Assembly: GCA_900767645.1 (NCBI GenBank)
Contig: CAAFZY010000015.1
Coordinates: 1-14,336 of the forward strand
Direction: 5' to 3'
Length of the DNA stretch: 14,336 bases
From: Alphaproteobacteria bacterium
GTDB lineage: Bacteria > Pseudomonadota > Alphaproteobacteria > RF32 > CAG-239
The first letter of the stretch is position 1. The number at the start of each line of letters is the position of its first letter. The notes beneath the pieces were generated by a model. The model searched no databases. It had not been told where the DNA came from and saw nothing but the letters and a program-made list of their open reading frames with translations. Both the position numbers and the translations under genes were made by a program. This document shows, piece after piece, positions 7,043 to 13,620 of the stretch.

Positions 7043-7846
7043 ATGATTGTTAAAAAGAACGGTATTAAAATTTATGAAAAAACCGATTTTGAGGGTATGC
7101 GAAAAGCCGGAAAATTGGCGGCGGAGTGTTTGGATTATTTAACTCCGTTTGTTAAGGTTGGTGTTTCAACCGGCGAGCTTGATGATTTATGCCGCGATTT
7201 TATTACCGCGCACGGCGCAATTCCGGCATGCTTGGGGTATCACGGATATCCGAAAACTTTGTGCATTTCAATTAATCATGTTATTTGCCACGGTATTCCC
7301 GATTATGAGCGCAAACTTGCCGACGGCGATATTTTAAATATTGACGTTACGGTTATCTTGGACGGCTGGTTCGGCGATACAAGCCGTATGTATTATGCCG
7401 GAAAACCTAAGCTTAAAGGCACTCGTTTATGTGAAGTTACGTATGAATGCTTAATGCGCGGTATTGACGTGGTTCGCCCCGGAGCGCATTTTGGCGATAT
7501 CGGCGCGGTAATTGAAGAATATGCTCATAAATACGGCTATTCGGTGGTTGATATGTTTTGCGGTCACGGCTTGGGCAGAGTTTTTCATGATGAACCGAAT
7601 GTTATGCACTGCGGCGTTAAAGGCACCGGACCGGTTATGGAAGAGGGTATGTTTTTTACCATTGAGCCGATGATTAATATCGGTAAAAAAGACGGCACGA
7701 TTTTAAGCAACGGGTGGACGGCGGTTACGCGCGACCGAAGCTTGTCGGCGCAGTTTGAACATTCGCTCGGCGTTACCGAAAACGGCTGCGAAGTGTTTAC
7801 GTATTCACCGAAAGGTTGGGATAAACCTCCTTATAAATTGGACTAG
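7043..7846 (+). CDS. map: Type I methionine aminopeptidase
   Basis: Removes the initiator methionine from nascent proteins in the cytoplasm, using two divalent metal ions. The 267 residues match the usual length. The five metal ligands are all present: Asp101 (LNIDVTV), Asp112 (WFGDTSRM), His175 (CGHGLGRVFH), Glu208 (FTIEPMI) and Glu239 (AQFEHSLGV). The substrate-side histidine lies in CHGIPD (His83). I chose ATG 7043 because GAAGG (7030-7034) lies 8 bases upstream; a TTG-started extension to 6983 would run into the hairpin at 6966-7006. Three bases separate its TAG from the radC start, so the two are co-transcribed, a pairing common in alphaproteobacteria. Confidence 0.97.
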   Translation: MIVKKNGIKIYEKTDFEGMRKAGKLAAECLDYLTPFVKVGVSTGELDDLCRDFITAHGAIPACLGYHGYPKTLCISINHVICHGIPDYERKLADGDILNIDVTVILDGWFGDTSRMYYAGKPKLKGTRLCEVTYECLMRGIDVVRPGAHFGDIGAVIEEYAHKYGYSVVDMFCGHGLGRVFHDEPNVMHCGVKGTGPVMEEGMFFTIEPMINIGKKDGTILSNGWTAVTRDRSLSAQFEHSLGVTENGCEVFTYSPKGWDKPPYKLD

Positions 7847-7849
7847 CTT

Positions 7850-8563
7850 ATGACTAAAAACGCGGAAATTAACGACAAAAGCGAGCAACAGCATTATATC
7901 GGGCATCGCCAACGTTTAAGAGAAAGATTCTTAAAAGACGAGGGCAAGAGTATGGCAGATTATGAGCTGCTTGAGCTGTTGCTGACGCTTGCAATTCCGC
8001 GCCGCGATGTTAAAGAATTGGCTAAAAATTTAATTAAAGATTTCGGCTCATTCGCTAAAGTTATTAACGCTCCGCAATATAAGTTGGCAGATTACGGCTT
8101 GTCGCAAAGCACGATTGCCGCGTTTAAGGTGGTGGTTGCGGCGGCGATTAAAATGTCATGGCAGGAACTGCGTGAAAAGAACGACACGGTTTTGAGCAAT
8201 TTCGATTATATGATAGATTATTGCAAAATGGCGCTTGCCCATTTGGAAGTTGAAGAGTTCAGAGTGTTGTTTTTGAACGCGCATCTTAAAATAATCAAAG
8301 AAGAAACCATGCAAAGAGGCACGGTTAATAATGTGGCGGTTCACCCGCGCGAGGTGGTAAAAGCGGCGCTTGAATGCGGAGCGATGTCGGTGATTTTATT
8401 TCATAATCACCCGGGTGGCAAGGCAAGCCCGTCTAAAAACGATATGGACGTTACCAAACAAATTTGCGAGGCGTTAAGTCCGCTCGGCATTAAAGTTCAA
8501 GACCATGTTATTATCACAGCCGATGATTATTTCAGTTTCCGCGATAACGGATTGATAAAATAA
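7850..8563 (+). CDS. radC: RadC/JAB-domain (MPN+) protein
   Basis: A 237-residue RadC family protein. It was once called a DNA repair protein, but the molecular role of the family is unsettled. The N-terminal helix-hairpin-helix-like region (GHRQRLRERFLKDEGKSMADYELLE) is followed by the JAMM-type domain: EEFRVLFLN, then HNHPGGKASPSKNDMD with His185, His187, Ser195 and Asp198 in the exact HxH-x7-SxxD spacing. The metal site is therefore intact and a metallopeptidase-like activity is possible. It starts at ATG three bases after map with no strong ribosome binding site, consistent with translational coupling. It converges with ctfB, with 3 bases between stop codons. Confidence 0.94.
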   Translation: MTKNAEINDKSEQQHYIGHRQRLRERFLKDEGKSMADYELLELLLTLAIPRRDVKELAKNLIKDFGSFAKVINAPQYKLADYGLSQSTIAAFKVVVAAAIKMSWQELREKNDTVLSNFDYMIDYCKMALAHLEVEEFRVLFLNAHLKIIKEETMQRGTVNNVAVHPREVVKAALECGAMSVILFHNHPGGKASPSKNDMDVTKQICEALSPLGIKVQDHVIITADDYFSFRDNGLIK

Positions 8564-8566
8564 GCG

Positions 8567-9235
8567 TTATCCGGCTTGTTGAAGCAGAGAATCGGGGATA
8601 ATTAAATCGGCGCCGGTGGAAGCGATTACCTCATCTAATGAAAACAACGGATTAACCTCAGCGAGCAGCAAACCGTTCGGGGTTACTTCAATAACAGCGC
8701 GCTCGGTGATAATCATATCAACTTCATGCGCGGCGGTTAAAGGCAGAGTGCATTTTTTAACAATGCGCGGTTCGCCTTTGGCAGTGTGTTCCATGGCCAC
8801 AATCACTTTTTTGGCACCGACTACCAAATCCATGGCGCCGCCCATTCCGGGGGTGAAGACGTTAGGTACCATCCAGTTGGCAAGATTGCCCTCTTCATCG
8901 ACCTGCAGGGCTCCTAATACGGTGGCGTTTACGTGGCCGCCGCGGATAATTGTAAACGACATGGCGGTATCAAAAAACACGGCGCCGTCTTTGGCTTTTA
9001 CAGGCAAGCCGCCGGCGTTAATGATTTTGGCGTCTTGCGGCGCGCTTAAATCACGGCTGCCGACGCCAATCATACCGTTTTCGGACTGTACCATAATATG
9101 CATGCTGTCAGGCAAATAGTTGGCAACTTCAGTCGGCAGTCCGATGCCCAAAGTAATGATGTCGCCGGCTGAAAATTCAAGGGCGGTACGTTTGGCAATA
9201 ATCTCGCGGCATTGTTCTTTGCTTAAATCAGTCAT
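8567..9235 (-). CDS. CoA-transferase subunit B (3-oxoacid/acetate-type)
   Basis: The 222-residue beta subunit of a family I CoA-transferase (AtoA/ScoB/CtfB type). The catalytic glutamate is in SENG at residues 51-54 (Glu52), preceded by the conserved GIGLPT (30-35). The rest follows the family: a G-rich GVFDTAMSF-like region, MGGAMDLVVGAKKVIVAMEH and KCTLPLTA. It pairs with the alpha subunit encoded just upstream. Its site AAGGA (9246-9242) overlaps the ctfA stop, so the subunits are probably made in equal amounts. Such enzymes move CoA between acetoacetyl-CoA or acetyl-CoA and short-chain acids such as acetate, succinate or butyrate. Sequence alone does not fix the substrate. Confidence 0.95.
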   Translation of the reverse strand: MTDLSKEQCREIIAKRTALEFSAGDIITLGIGLPTEVANYLPDSMHIMVQSENGMIGVGSRDLSAPQDAKIINAGGLPVKAKDGAVFFDTAMSFTIIRGGHVNATVLGALQVDEEGNLANWMVPNVFTPGMGGAMDLVVGAKKVIVAMEHTAKGEPRIVKKCTLPLTAAHEVDMIITERAVIEVTPNGLLLAEVNPLFSLDEVIASTGADLIIPDSLLQQAG

Positions 9236-9245
9236 TTTTAGTCCT

Positions 9246-9887
9246 TTATGCTACAATATAGTCGGCAAAAATGCCGGCGATGGTAATAAGATTGGGGTCA
9301 AGCGGAGTTTCACTTAATTCATCGGCTTCAATAATTACGGTATCGGCGGCGGTTGCCATTACAGTATTGAAATTGCGTGTAGTTCCCTCTAAAAACGCAT
9401 TGCCGAACCTGTCAACTTTAGTGGCGTAAACAATGGCAAAATCGGCTTTGAGCGGAGTTTCAAGCAAATATTTTTTGCCGTTAAGTTCTATTGTTTGTTT
9501 ACCGGTTTCAATAATAGTGCCAACTCCGGTCGGGGTTAAAAATCCGCCTAATCCGGCACCGGCGGCGCGGATTTTTTCAACTAACGTTCCCATCGGTACA
9601 AGTTCAACTTCAATTTCGGCGTTGTTAAGTTGTTTGCCTGTTTCGGGGTTGGTGCCGATATGGGTTACAATCGCTTTTTTAACCATTTTGTTTACAATCA
9701 GCTTGCCTCTGTCAGAATCGGGAAAGCCGGTGTCGTTGGCAATTAAGGTTAAACCGGACGTTTTGCGTTCTATCATGGCGTCAATAACGCGTTTGGGCGA
9801 GCCGCAACGTAAAAATCCGCCAATCATAACCGTGGCGTTATCGGGGATTAATTTAGCGGCATCTTGTGCCGAAATAAATTTTTTCAA
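9246..9887 (-). CDS. CoA-transferase subunit A (3-oxoacid/acetate-type)
   Basis: The 213-residue alpha subunit (AtoD/ScoA/CtfA type) of the heteromeric family I CoA-transferase. Seen: the N-terminal GGFLRCGSP (residues 23-31), NDTGFPDSD, VPMGTLVEKIRAAGAGLGG and the signature GFLTPTGVGT (115-124), then the ATKVDRFGNAFLEGTTRNFN region that binds CoA in relatives. The start is TTG, supported by AAGGA (9901-9897) 9 bases upstream; no ATG near the N-terminus fits the family. First gene of the ctfAB pair, under the promoter at 9918-9946. The neighbours give no butyrate or acetoacetate pathway genes to narrow the substrate. Confidence 0.95.
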   Translation of the reverse strand: MKKFISAQDAAKLIPDNATVMIGGFLRCGSPKRVIDAMIERKTSGLTLIANDTGFPDSDRGKLIVNKMVKKAIVTHIGTNPETGKQLNNAEIEVELVPMGTLVEKIRAAGAGLGGFLTPTGVGTIIETGKQTIELNGKKYLLETPLKADFAIVYATKVDRFGNAFLEGTTRNFNTVMATAADTVIIEADELSETPLDPNLITIAGIFADYIVA

Positions 9888-9917
9888 AAACTAAATTCCT
9901 TCTGATGTAACCGTAAA

Positions 9918-9946
9918 AATATAACTCAAATTTAAGACAATGTCAA
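9918..9946 (-). promoter_or_regulatory. Strong sigma70 promoter of the ctfAB operon
   Basis: On the minus strand, a perfect TTGACA (9946-9941) and TATATT (9923-9918, one mismatch) are separated by 17 bases. The start would be near 9911 and the leader about 24 bases. This is the best promoter in the window. Confidence 0.8.
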
Positions 9947-9953
9947 ATTTGAG
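9925..9953. promoter_or_regulatory. Palindromic operator-like site over the ctfAB promoter
   Basis: CTCAAATTT (9925-9933) and AAATTTGAG (9945-9953) are perfect 9 bp inverted arms. The 11-base centre contains GACAATGTC, itself an inverted repeat offset by one base. The dyad covers the whole -35 box and the spacer down to 2 bases short of the -10, where a repressor would block polymerase. The cognate regulator is not in the window. Confidence 0.5.
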
Positions 9954-9977
9954 AGTGAAAAATTGTTACGGCGTGAT

Positions 9978-10460
9978 TTAATATTTGCCGGTGGCGCTGA
10001 ATTTTTGGTGCCATTTTTGCATAACGGCAACGGCTTCATCGCGAAATTCCGGCATCGGTTCGGCATAAACGCCGTCTTTTAGCAGGGCGTATAAATCGTC
10101 GTCTTTAAAGCCGATGTCGGCGGCGTCTTTGCGGGTGGCGGCAAAGTAAACGGTTTTGATATTGGCCCATTTGGCAGTCATTAAGCACATCGGGCAAGGC
10201 TCGCAGCTGGTGTATAAAACACAGCCGGATAAGTCCCAAGTTTTAAGCTTTTGGCAAGCTGCGCGAATCGCCTGAACTTCGCCATGTGCTGATGGGTCGT
10301 GATTGGCTAATACATGATTGAAGCCGCCGGCAATTAATTCGCCATTGCGGCAGATTATCGCCCCAAACGGCCCGCCGCACGGTGTGCCGGAATATTGTAA
10401 AGAGGAGGCGGATAGTTTAATGGCCTCTTCCATAGCTTGCTGATGTGATAATGTGGTCAT
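9978..10460 (-). CDS. guaD: Guanine deaminase-like (cytidine deaminase fold) nucleobase deaminase
   Basis: A 160-residue zinc hydrolase of the cytidine/tRNA deaminase superfamily, closest by eye to the small B. subtilis-type guanine deaminase, which converts guanine to xanthine in purine salvage. The zinc site is SAHGEVQAI (His59, catalytic Glu61) and TSCEPCPMC (Cys89, Cys92). The family usually has HAE; here it reads HGE. Downstream, VYFAATRKDAADIGFKDDD matches the guanine deaminase lineage rather than TadA. AAGGAG (10472-10467) lies 6 bases before ATG. It ends 55 bases before the start of the ctfAB control region with no clear terminator. Alternative: another purine or tRNA deaminase of the same fold, less likely. 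Confidence 0.85.
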   Translation of the reverse strand: MTTLSHQQAMEEAIKLSASSLQYSGTPCGGPFGAIICRNGELIAGGFNHVLANHDPSAHGEVQAIRAACQKLKTWDLSGCVLYTSCEPCPMCLMTAKWANIKTVYFAATRKDAADIGFKDDDLYALLKDGVYAEPMPEFRDEAVAVMQKWHQKFSATGKY

Positions 10461-10489
10461 TTTATGCTCCTTACTGATTATTCAATTGC

Positions 10490-10518
10490 AATATACGGAA
10501 TTTTTCAGCAAAAGTAAA
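10490..10518 (-). promoter_or_regulatory. Putative promoter of the guanine deaminase gene
   Basis: On the minus strand, TTTACT (10518-10513) and TATATT (10495-10490) are 17 bases apart, giving a start near 10483 and a leader of about 23 bases that contains the AAGGAG site. Confidence 0.5.
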
Positions 10519-10590
10519 TATCTGAAATTTTTTAATGCTGGACTTTTATCGTTTATGATGTTAAAATATATCTGTTAAAATTATTGAATT

Positions 10591-11040
10591 ATGAAAACTA
10601 TTATAAAAAAAATTATCATCGTGGCTCTAGGAGTTGTGATGATGGGAAGTCTACAAAGTTGCGGAATGCTCTACTACCCATGTGGTGGCTCATACCAACA
10701 AACCTACCCTAATTATCCTGTTTACGGACAGGGCGATGTTATCTACCAATGGGGAAATGTCACTGAAATGGGTACAAGAAGAATCGGATCACCGACTTAC
10801 CTCTGGCAGTGGGCAAATTTGTCTATCTATAAGAGGGGACTGGTTGTCTATGTTGAGAGCAACGGTCAGACACTTAAAGTGTATGACTTGCGTGTTCGCG
10901 GAGCCGATGCTGAAGACACGTTTGATGTCGAGGGCATTACAGGAAAGGCGCTCAGGGTCAGGATATGGGTTAAAGGCGGCTATGATGCCTTTTTTACTGT
11001 CACTGACGGAAATAGGCAGGAGCAATACGGATTAATGTAA
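10591..11040 (+). CDS. Putative lipoprotein of foreign, possibly Bacteroidota, origin
   Basis: A 149-residue secreted protein. The N-terminus is a signal sequence with lysines (MKTIIKKIII), a hydrophobic core and a lipobox LQSC, so Cys24 is likely lipidated by the SPII pathway and the protein is membrane-anchored outside the cytoplasm. The mature part starts with a Tyr/Pro/Gly-rich linker (YYPCGGSYQQTYPNYPVYG). A compact, beta-rich domain follows (YKRGLVVYVESNGQ, KALRVRIWVKGGYDAFFTV). I do not recognise the domain. Codon use is unlike the neighbours: of 8 arginines 2 are AGA and 4 AGG, and CTA and ATA are used, whereas the flanking genes prefer CGT/CGC. There is no purine-rich ribosome binding site upstream of ATG. 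Both traits suggest recent transfer. It is flanked by a hairpin terminator. Confidence 0.75.
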   Translation: MKTIIKKIIIVALGVVMMGSLQSCGMLYYPCGGSYQQTYPNYPVYGQGDVIYQWGNVTEMGTRRIGSPTYLWQWANLSIYKRGLVVYVESNGQTLKVYDLRVRGADAEDTFDVEGITGKALRVRIWVKGGYDAFFTVTDGNRQEQYGLM

Positions 11041-11065
11041 TCCGTAATCCCTGCAACAGACTTAC

Positions 11066-11103
11066 AAAAAACACGGAGAAACTCAGTTTTCTTCGTGTTT
11101 TTT
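11066..11103. terminator. Bidirectional Rho-independent terminator
   Basis: Positions 11066-11081 pair with 11088-11103 (AAAAAACACG outer, AGAAA inner, one G-T pair) in a 16 bp stem with a 6-base loop. A T tract lies at the 3' side on both strands. It serves the lipoprotein gene on the plus strand and the gene ending at 11103 on the minus strand, overlapping the last base of the latter's stop codon. Confidence 0.85.
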
Positions 11104-11354
11104 TAATTAATCAGACATTTTTGTTTTACATTGCCTTCCGGATATACGGCATAAAGCTTGGGGCTTTTTTCCGCTTGCTTGATTAAGGCCTCGGCAAAAG
11201 CCTGCTTGGCAACATGAGTAATAAACAGAGGAGTTGCAAGTTTGAGCTTTCCTAAAGTTTCTTCTAAAGCATCAAAAGTATCATATATAGTGCCGGCAAA
11301 AATTAAGCTGTTTTCAATTTGTTGCTCTTTGGTTAAATCAGGTTCGTTTTTCAT
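11103..11354 (-). CDS. Small cytoplasmic protein of unknown function
   Basis: An 83-residue, mostly helical, soluble protein. No signal peptide, membrane segment, cysteine cluster or known motif is visible. An acidic N-terminus (MKNEPDLTKEQQIENS) leads to a predicted amphipathic helical core (YDTFDALEETLGKLK, HVAKQAFAEALIKQAEKS) and a short basic tail. AGAGAGG (11368-11362) lies 7 bases before the ATG, which supports translation. A possible promoter (TTGTTG, 17 bases, TAAAAT) lies at 11426-11398. The gene stands alone between two terminators. I do not recognise it. Confidence 0.65.
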   Translation of the reverse strand: MKNEPDLTKEQQIENSLIFAGTIYDTFDALEETLGKLKLATPLFITHVAKQAFAEALIKQAEKSPKLYAVYPEGNVKQKCLIN

Positions 11355-11397
11355 GGCATTACCTCTCTAAATGTTAATACATTTTTAACTTATACCG

Positions 11398-11426
11398 ATT
11401 TTACAAGCTTTTAAAGATATCAACAA
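11398..11426 (-). promoter_or_regulatory. Possible promoter of the small gene 11354-11103
   Basis: On the minus strand, TTGTTG (11426-11421) and TAAAAT (11403-11398) are 17 bases apart. The -10 is good and the -35 weak. A second -10-like TATAAG lies closer to the gene (near 11393-11388). Confidence 0.3.
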
Positions 11427-11476
11427 AGCTATCTTGACAGGCAAAAAGACTCGGCAAAGGTTGGTTTTATGTTCAT

Positions 11477-11510
11477 AAAAATCCCTTCAGCGGCTAAACT
11501 GAAGGGAAAA
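11477..11510 (-). terminator. Rho-independent terminator of the small gene 11723-11529
   Basis: CCCTTCAG (11483-11490) pairs with CTGAAGGG (11499-11506), an 8 bp stem with an 8-base loop. On the minus strand it is followed by A then five Ts (11481-11477). No T tract follows on the plus strand. Confidence 0.75.
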
Positions 11511-11528
11511 ATAGCAGAAATTGAATTT

Positions 11529-11723
11529 TTACATTAAAAGTAATTGGTTTTGGGGTTGCGGGTGATTGAGTTTAACATAAGCAGACGGGGTGATGTATTG
11601 ATTGTTTGACCAACGATTAATAATAACTTCTAAAATATCATCATCAGGCACAAGTTCGGATTGCAGCGGAAATCGCTGAGATAAATCGTGGATAATATAG
11701 TTCGCAACATTTATTTTAATCAT
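11529..11723 (-). CDS. Small protein of unknown function
   Basis: A 64-residue soluble protein with no signal peptide or membrane helix. The N-terminal half (MIKINVANYIIHDLSQRF) and an acidic middle (PDDDILEVIINRW) look like two short helices; the C-terminus is Asn/Gln/Pro-rich. AGGAG (11734-11730) lies 6 bases before the ATG, and a clear terminator follows, so it is very likely expressed. I do not recognise a family. It lies directly downstream of tRNA-Leu on the same strand, but the tRNA terminator separates them. Confidence 0.6.
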   Translation of the reverse strand: MIKINVANYIIHDLSQRFPLQSELVPDDDILEVIINRWSNNQYITPSAYVKLNHPQPQNQLLLM

Positions 11724-11842
11724 GGTGCTCTCCTAAATTATGGTGGTTGTGTTAATTTAAGCCAATATTACGACAAAACAAGCCATATAAAACCAAAGAA
11801 CAGGTTAAAAGGGGAAGAGAGTAAATTTTAGTATTTAAAATT

Positions 11843-11869
11843 AAAAAAAGACCGGAAAACCAGTCTTTT
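11843..11869 (-). terminator. Rho-independent terminator of tRNA-Leu
   Basis: On the minus strand AAAAGACTGG (11869-11860) and CCGGTCTTTT (11855-11846) form a 10 bp stem with one G-T pair and a TTTT loop, running into a T tract to 11843. It lies 5 bases after the tRNA CCA end. Confidence 0.85.
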
Positions 11870-11874
11870 CAAAA

Positions 11875-11960
11875 TGGTAGGGGTAGTCAGACTTGAACTG
11901 ACACGGGCAAAGCCCACAAGATTTTGAGTCTAGCGCGTCTACCAATTCCGCCATACCCCC
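11875..11960 (-). tRNA. tRNA-Leu(CAA)
   Basis: An 86-base class II tRNA with encoded CCA. On the minus strand the acceptor arm is GGGGGTA with TACCCCT (a G-U pair at the end). The D arm is GCG/CGC with GG in the loop, and the anticodon loop CTCAAAA gives anticodon CAA, reading UUG. The long variable arm GGGC-TTT-GCCC is typical of leucine tRNA. The T arm is GTCAG-TTCAAGT-CTGAC. The anticodon stem has one T-T mismatch (second pair). It has its own promoter (11976-12004) and terminator. Confidence 0.95.
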
Positions 11961-11975
11961 ATAAGTTATGGCGCA

Positions 11976-12004
11976 TTGATACAATATTTAATTGCGCTCG
12001 TCAA
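11976..12004 (-). promoter_or_regulatory. Promoter of tRNA-Leu
   Basis: On the minus strand, TTGACG (12004-11999) and TATCAA (11981-11976) are 17 bases apart, placing the start near 11969, about 9 bases before the mature tRNA. It lies back to back with the promoter region of the divergent methyltransferase gene. Confidence 0.65.
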
Positions 12005-12028
12005 TAGTTTTTTTTATAAATTTAAATG

Positions 12029-12057
12029 TTTCTTTTTCGTCTAAAATAGTGTATACT
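12029..12057 (+). promoter_or_regulatory. Putative promoter of the TPR-methyltransferase gene
   Basis: A good -10 box, TATACT, lies at 12052-12057, with a poor -35 (TTTCTT, 12029-12034) 17 bases upstream. The transcript would start near 12064, leaving a short leader of about 20 bases that carries the GGAGG site. Confidence 0.4.
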
Positions 12058-12084
12058 CCGTTCAGTTTTAATACGGAGGCTGTT

Positions 12085-13614
12085 TTGAGCAATCTGGAAC
12101 AAAAAGCAACATCTTTATATCGCGAGCAAAAATATCCGGAAGCGTTGGATATTTTTTTGTCGTTGTATCAAAAAAGTCCGAAAACCGAAAAATATTCTAT
12201 TTTTTGCGGAAACTGTTTTGATGCAATGGGTGAAAGCGACAAAGCAATTGCGTTTTATAAAAATGCCTCGCGACTTAATCCGGTTTCAGTTACTTCATTG
12301 GTGGCGCTCTCTAATATTTACTATCATAACGGTGATTATAAAAATTCAGAAAAGTTTTCAATGCGGATTTTGAAAAGTTTTCCGGATAACGCTTCCGCTT
12401 TGCTTAATTTGGGTAATATTGCCTATTGCCGCGGCGATTATGATTTGGCATTAAGCTATTATGAGCAGGTTTATAACGCCAACAACGCAAGCTATATTGC
12501 CGTAATTAATATGGCAAACACCTGTTATGATTTAACCCGCTATGTTAAGGCGATTGATTATGCCGAAAAGGCTCTTAAACTTTATCCGTCAAGCGTTGAC
12601 GCTTACATTATTTTAGGCAACTCGTACATTGAGCTCGGCAAGTATGAAAAGGCGGAAAAAAGTTTGTTGCAAGCGGTGGATATGCGGCAGGATAACCCGT
12701 GGATTTATACCTCGCTCAGCCGTATGTATCAAAAAACCGAAAATTGGGAAAAAGCGCTTGAAACCGGTTGGAATGCGGTGGTATTTGCCGGCGACGCTCA
12801 AGAAGATCAGCATGTTAATTTCGGGTATTTGCTTTATGAGTGCGCAGATGAAAAAGGAAGCGCGCTTGCCGCTAAATATGCCGAGCGTTGGATAAACGCG
12901 TTTCCGGATAATAAAGAAGTTGCGTATATGGCTAATGCCATTTTGAATGAAAAACAGGTAAAACAAGCCGATTCCGGCTATGTTAAAAAGATTTTTGATA
13001 CTTTTGCCCCTGATTTTGATGACACTTTGGAAAGTTTGGAATATCAGGTGCCCTCATATTTGGCAGAGGCGGTGAAATCAACGTTTAAAAAAGAAATTTT
13101 GCGTCCGGTGCAATATTTGGATATCGGTTGCGGCACGGGATTATGCGCGGCAAAAGTTAAGCCGGTGATTGGCTGGAGCACGGTTACCGGTGTTGATTTG
13201 TCGGAGAAAATGCTTAATCAGGCGGCGCAGAAATATGTTTACGATTCGCTTTTGAATGACGATATTATAAACTTTTTCAATACTACGGATAAAAAATTTA
13301 ACCTGATAACCGCCGGTGACGTGCTTACCTATTTTGGCGATTTAAGAAAAGTTTTTGAAGGGGCTATTAAGGTTTTGGCGGAAAAAGGGCTGTTTGTTTT
13401 TACCGTTTCGGAAAACAGTTATAACAGCGATGAATACTTTTTAACCATGTCCGGTAGGTTTGTACACTCCTCTGATTATGTATTGAAGCTTTTGAAAAAG
13501 AACGGTTTTGAAAAGCTTTTAATGGAGCGTAAAGCGTTGCGTAACGAGGGCGACCGCGTGGTTTACGGTTATGTGGTTGCCGCGGAAAAAATTTTTACGG
13601 TTGAAGAAAAATAG
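12085..13614 (+). CDS. TPR-repeat protein with C-terminal SAM-dependent methyltransferase domain
   Basis: A 509-residue two-part protein. Roughly residues 1-290 are tandem tetratricopeptide repeats (for example ALLNLGNIAYCRGDYDLALS and AYIILGNSYIELGKYEKAEK), a protein-protein interaction scaffold. A linker with FDTFAPDFDDTLESLEY leads into a class I methyltransferase: motif I LDIGCGTG (residues 345-352), the acidic GVDLSEKML, and the ITAGDVLTYFGDL and GLFVFTVSE strands. This arrangement matches the predicted TPR methyltransferases of COG4976; the substrate is unknown. I chose TTG at 12085 because GGAGG (12075-12079) lies 5 bases upstream; the frame is open further back, to 11992, but that stretch covers the promoters and is unlikely to be translated. 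It converges with the pilin gene. Confidence 0.88.
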   Translation: MSNLEQKATSLYREQKYPEALDIFLSLYQKSPKTEKYSIFCGNCFDAMGESDKAIAFYKNASRLNPVSVTSLVALSNIYYHNGDYKNSEKFSMRILKSFPDNASALLNLGNIAYCRGDYDLALSYYEQVYNANNASYIAVINMANTCYDLTRYVKAIDYAEKALKLYPSSVDAYIILGNSYIELGKYEKAEKSLLQAVDMRQDNPWIYTSLSRMYQKTENWEKALETGWNAVVFAGDAQEDQHVNFGYLLYECADEKGSALAAKYAERWINAFPDNKEVAYMANAILNEKQVKQADSGYVKKIFDTFAPDFDDTLESLEYQVPSYLAEAVKSTFKKEILRPVQYLDIGCGTGLCAAKVKPVIGWSTVTGVDLSEKMLNQAAQKYVYDSLLNDDIINFFNTTDKKFNLITAGDVLTYFGDLRKVFEGAIKVLAEKGLFVFTVSENSYNSDEYFLTMSGRFVHSSDYVLKLLKKNGFEKLLMERKALRNEGDRVVYGYVVAAEKIFTVEEK

Positions 13615-13620
13615 CTTCTG

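Noticed and set aside
8616..9119. Plus-strand open frame of 167 codons
   Set aside because: It lies fully antisense to ctfB, has no ribosome binding site and gives a Ser/Thr/Pro-rich composition typical of a shadow frame.
9433..9894. Plus-strand open frame of 153 codons
   Set aside because: Antisense to ctfA, whose motifs are clear; the antisense product resembles nothing and has no start signal.
10560..11960. Genomic island inserted at the 3' end of tRNA-Leu
   Set aside because: I found no second copy of the tRNA 3' end in the window, no integrase, and the tRNA keeps its own terminator directly downstream.
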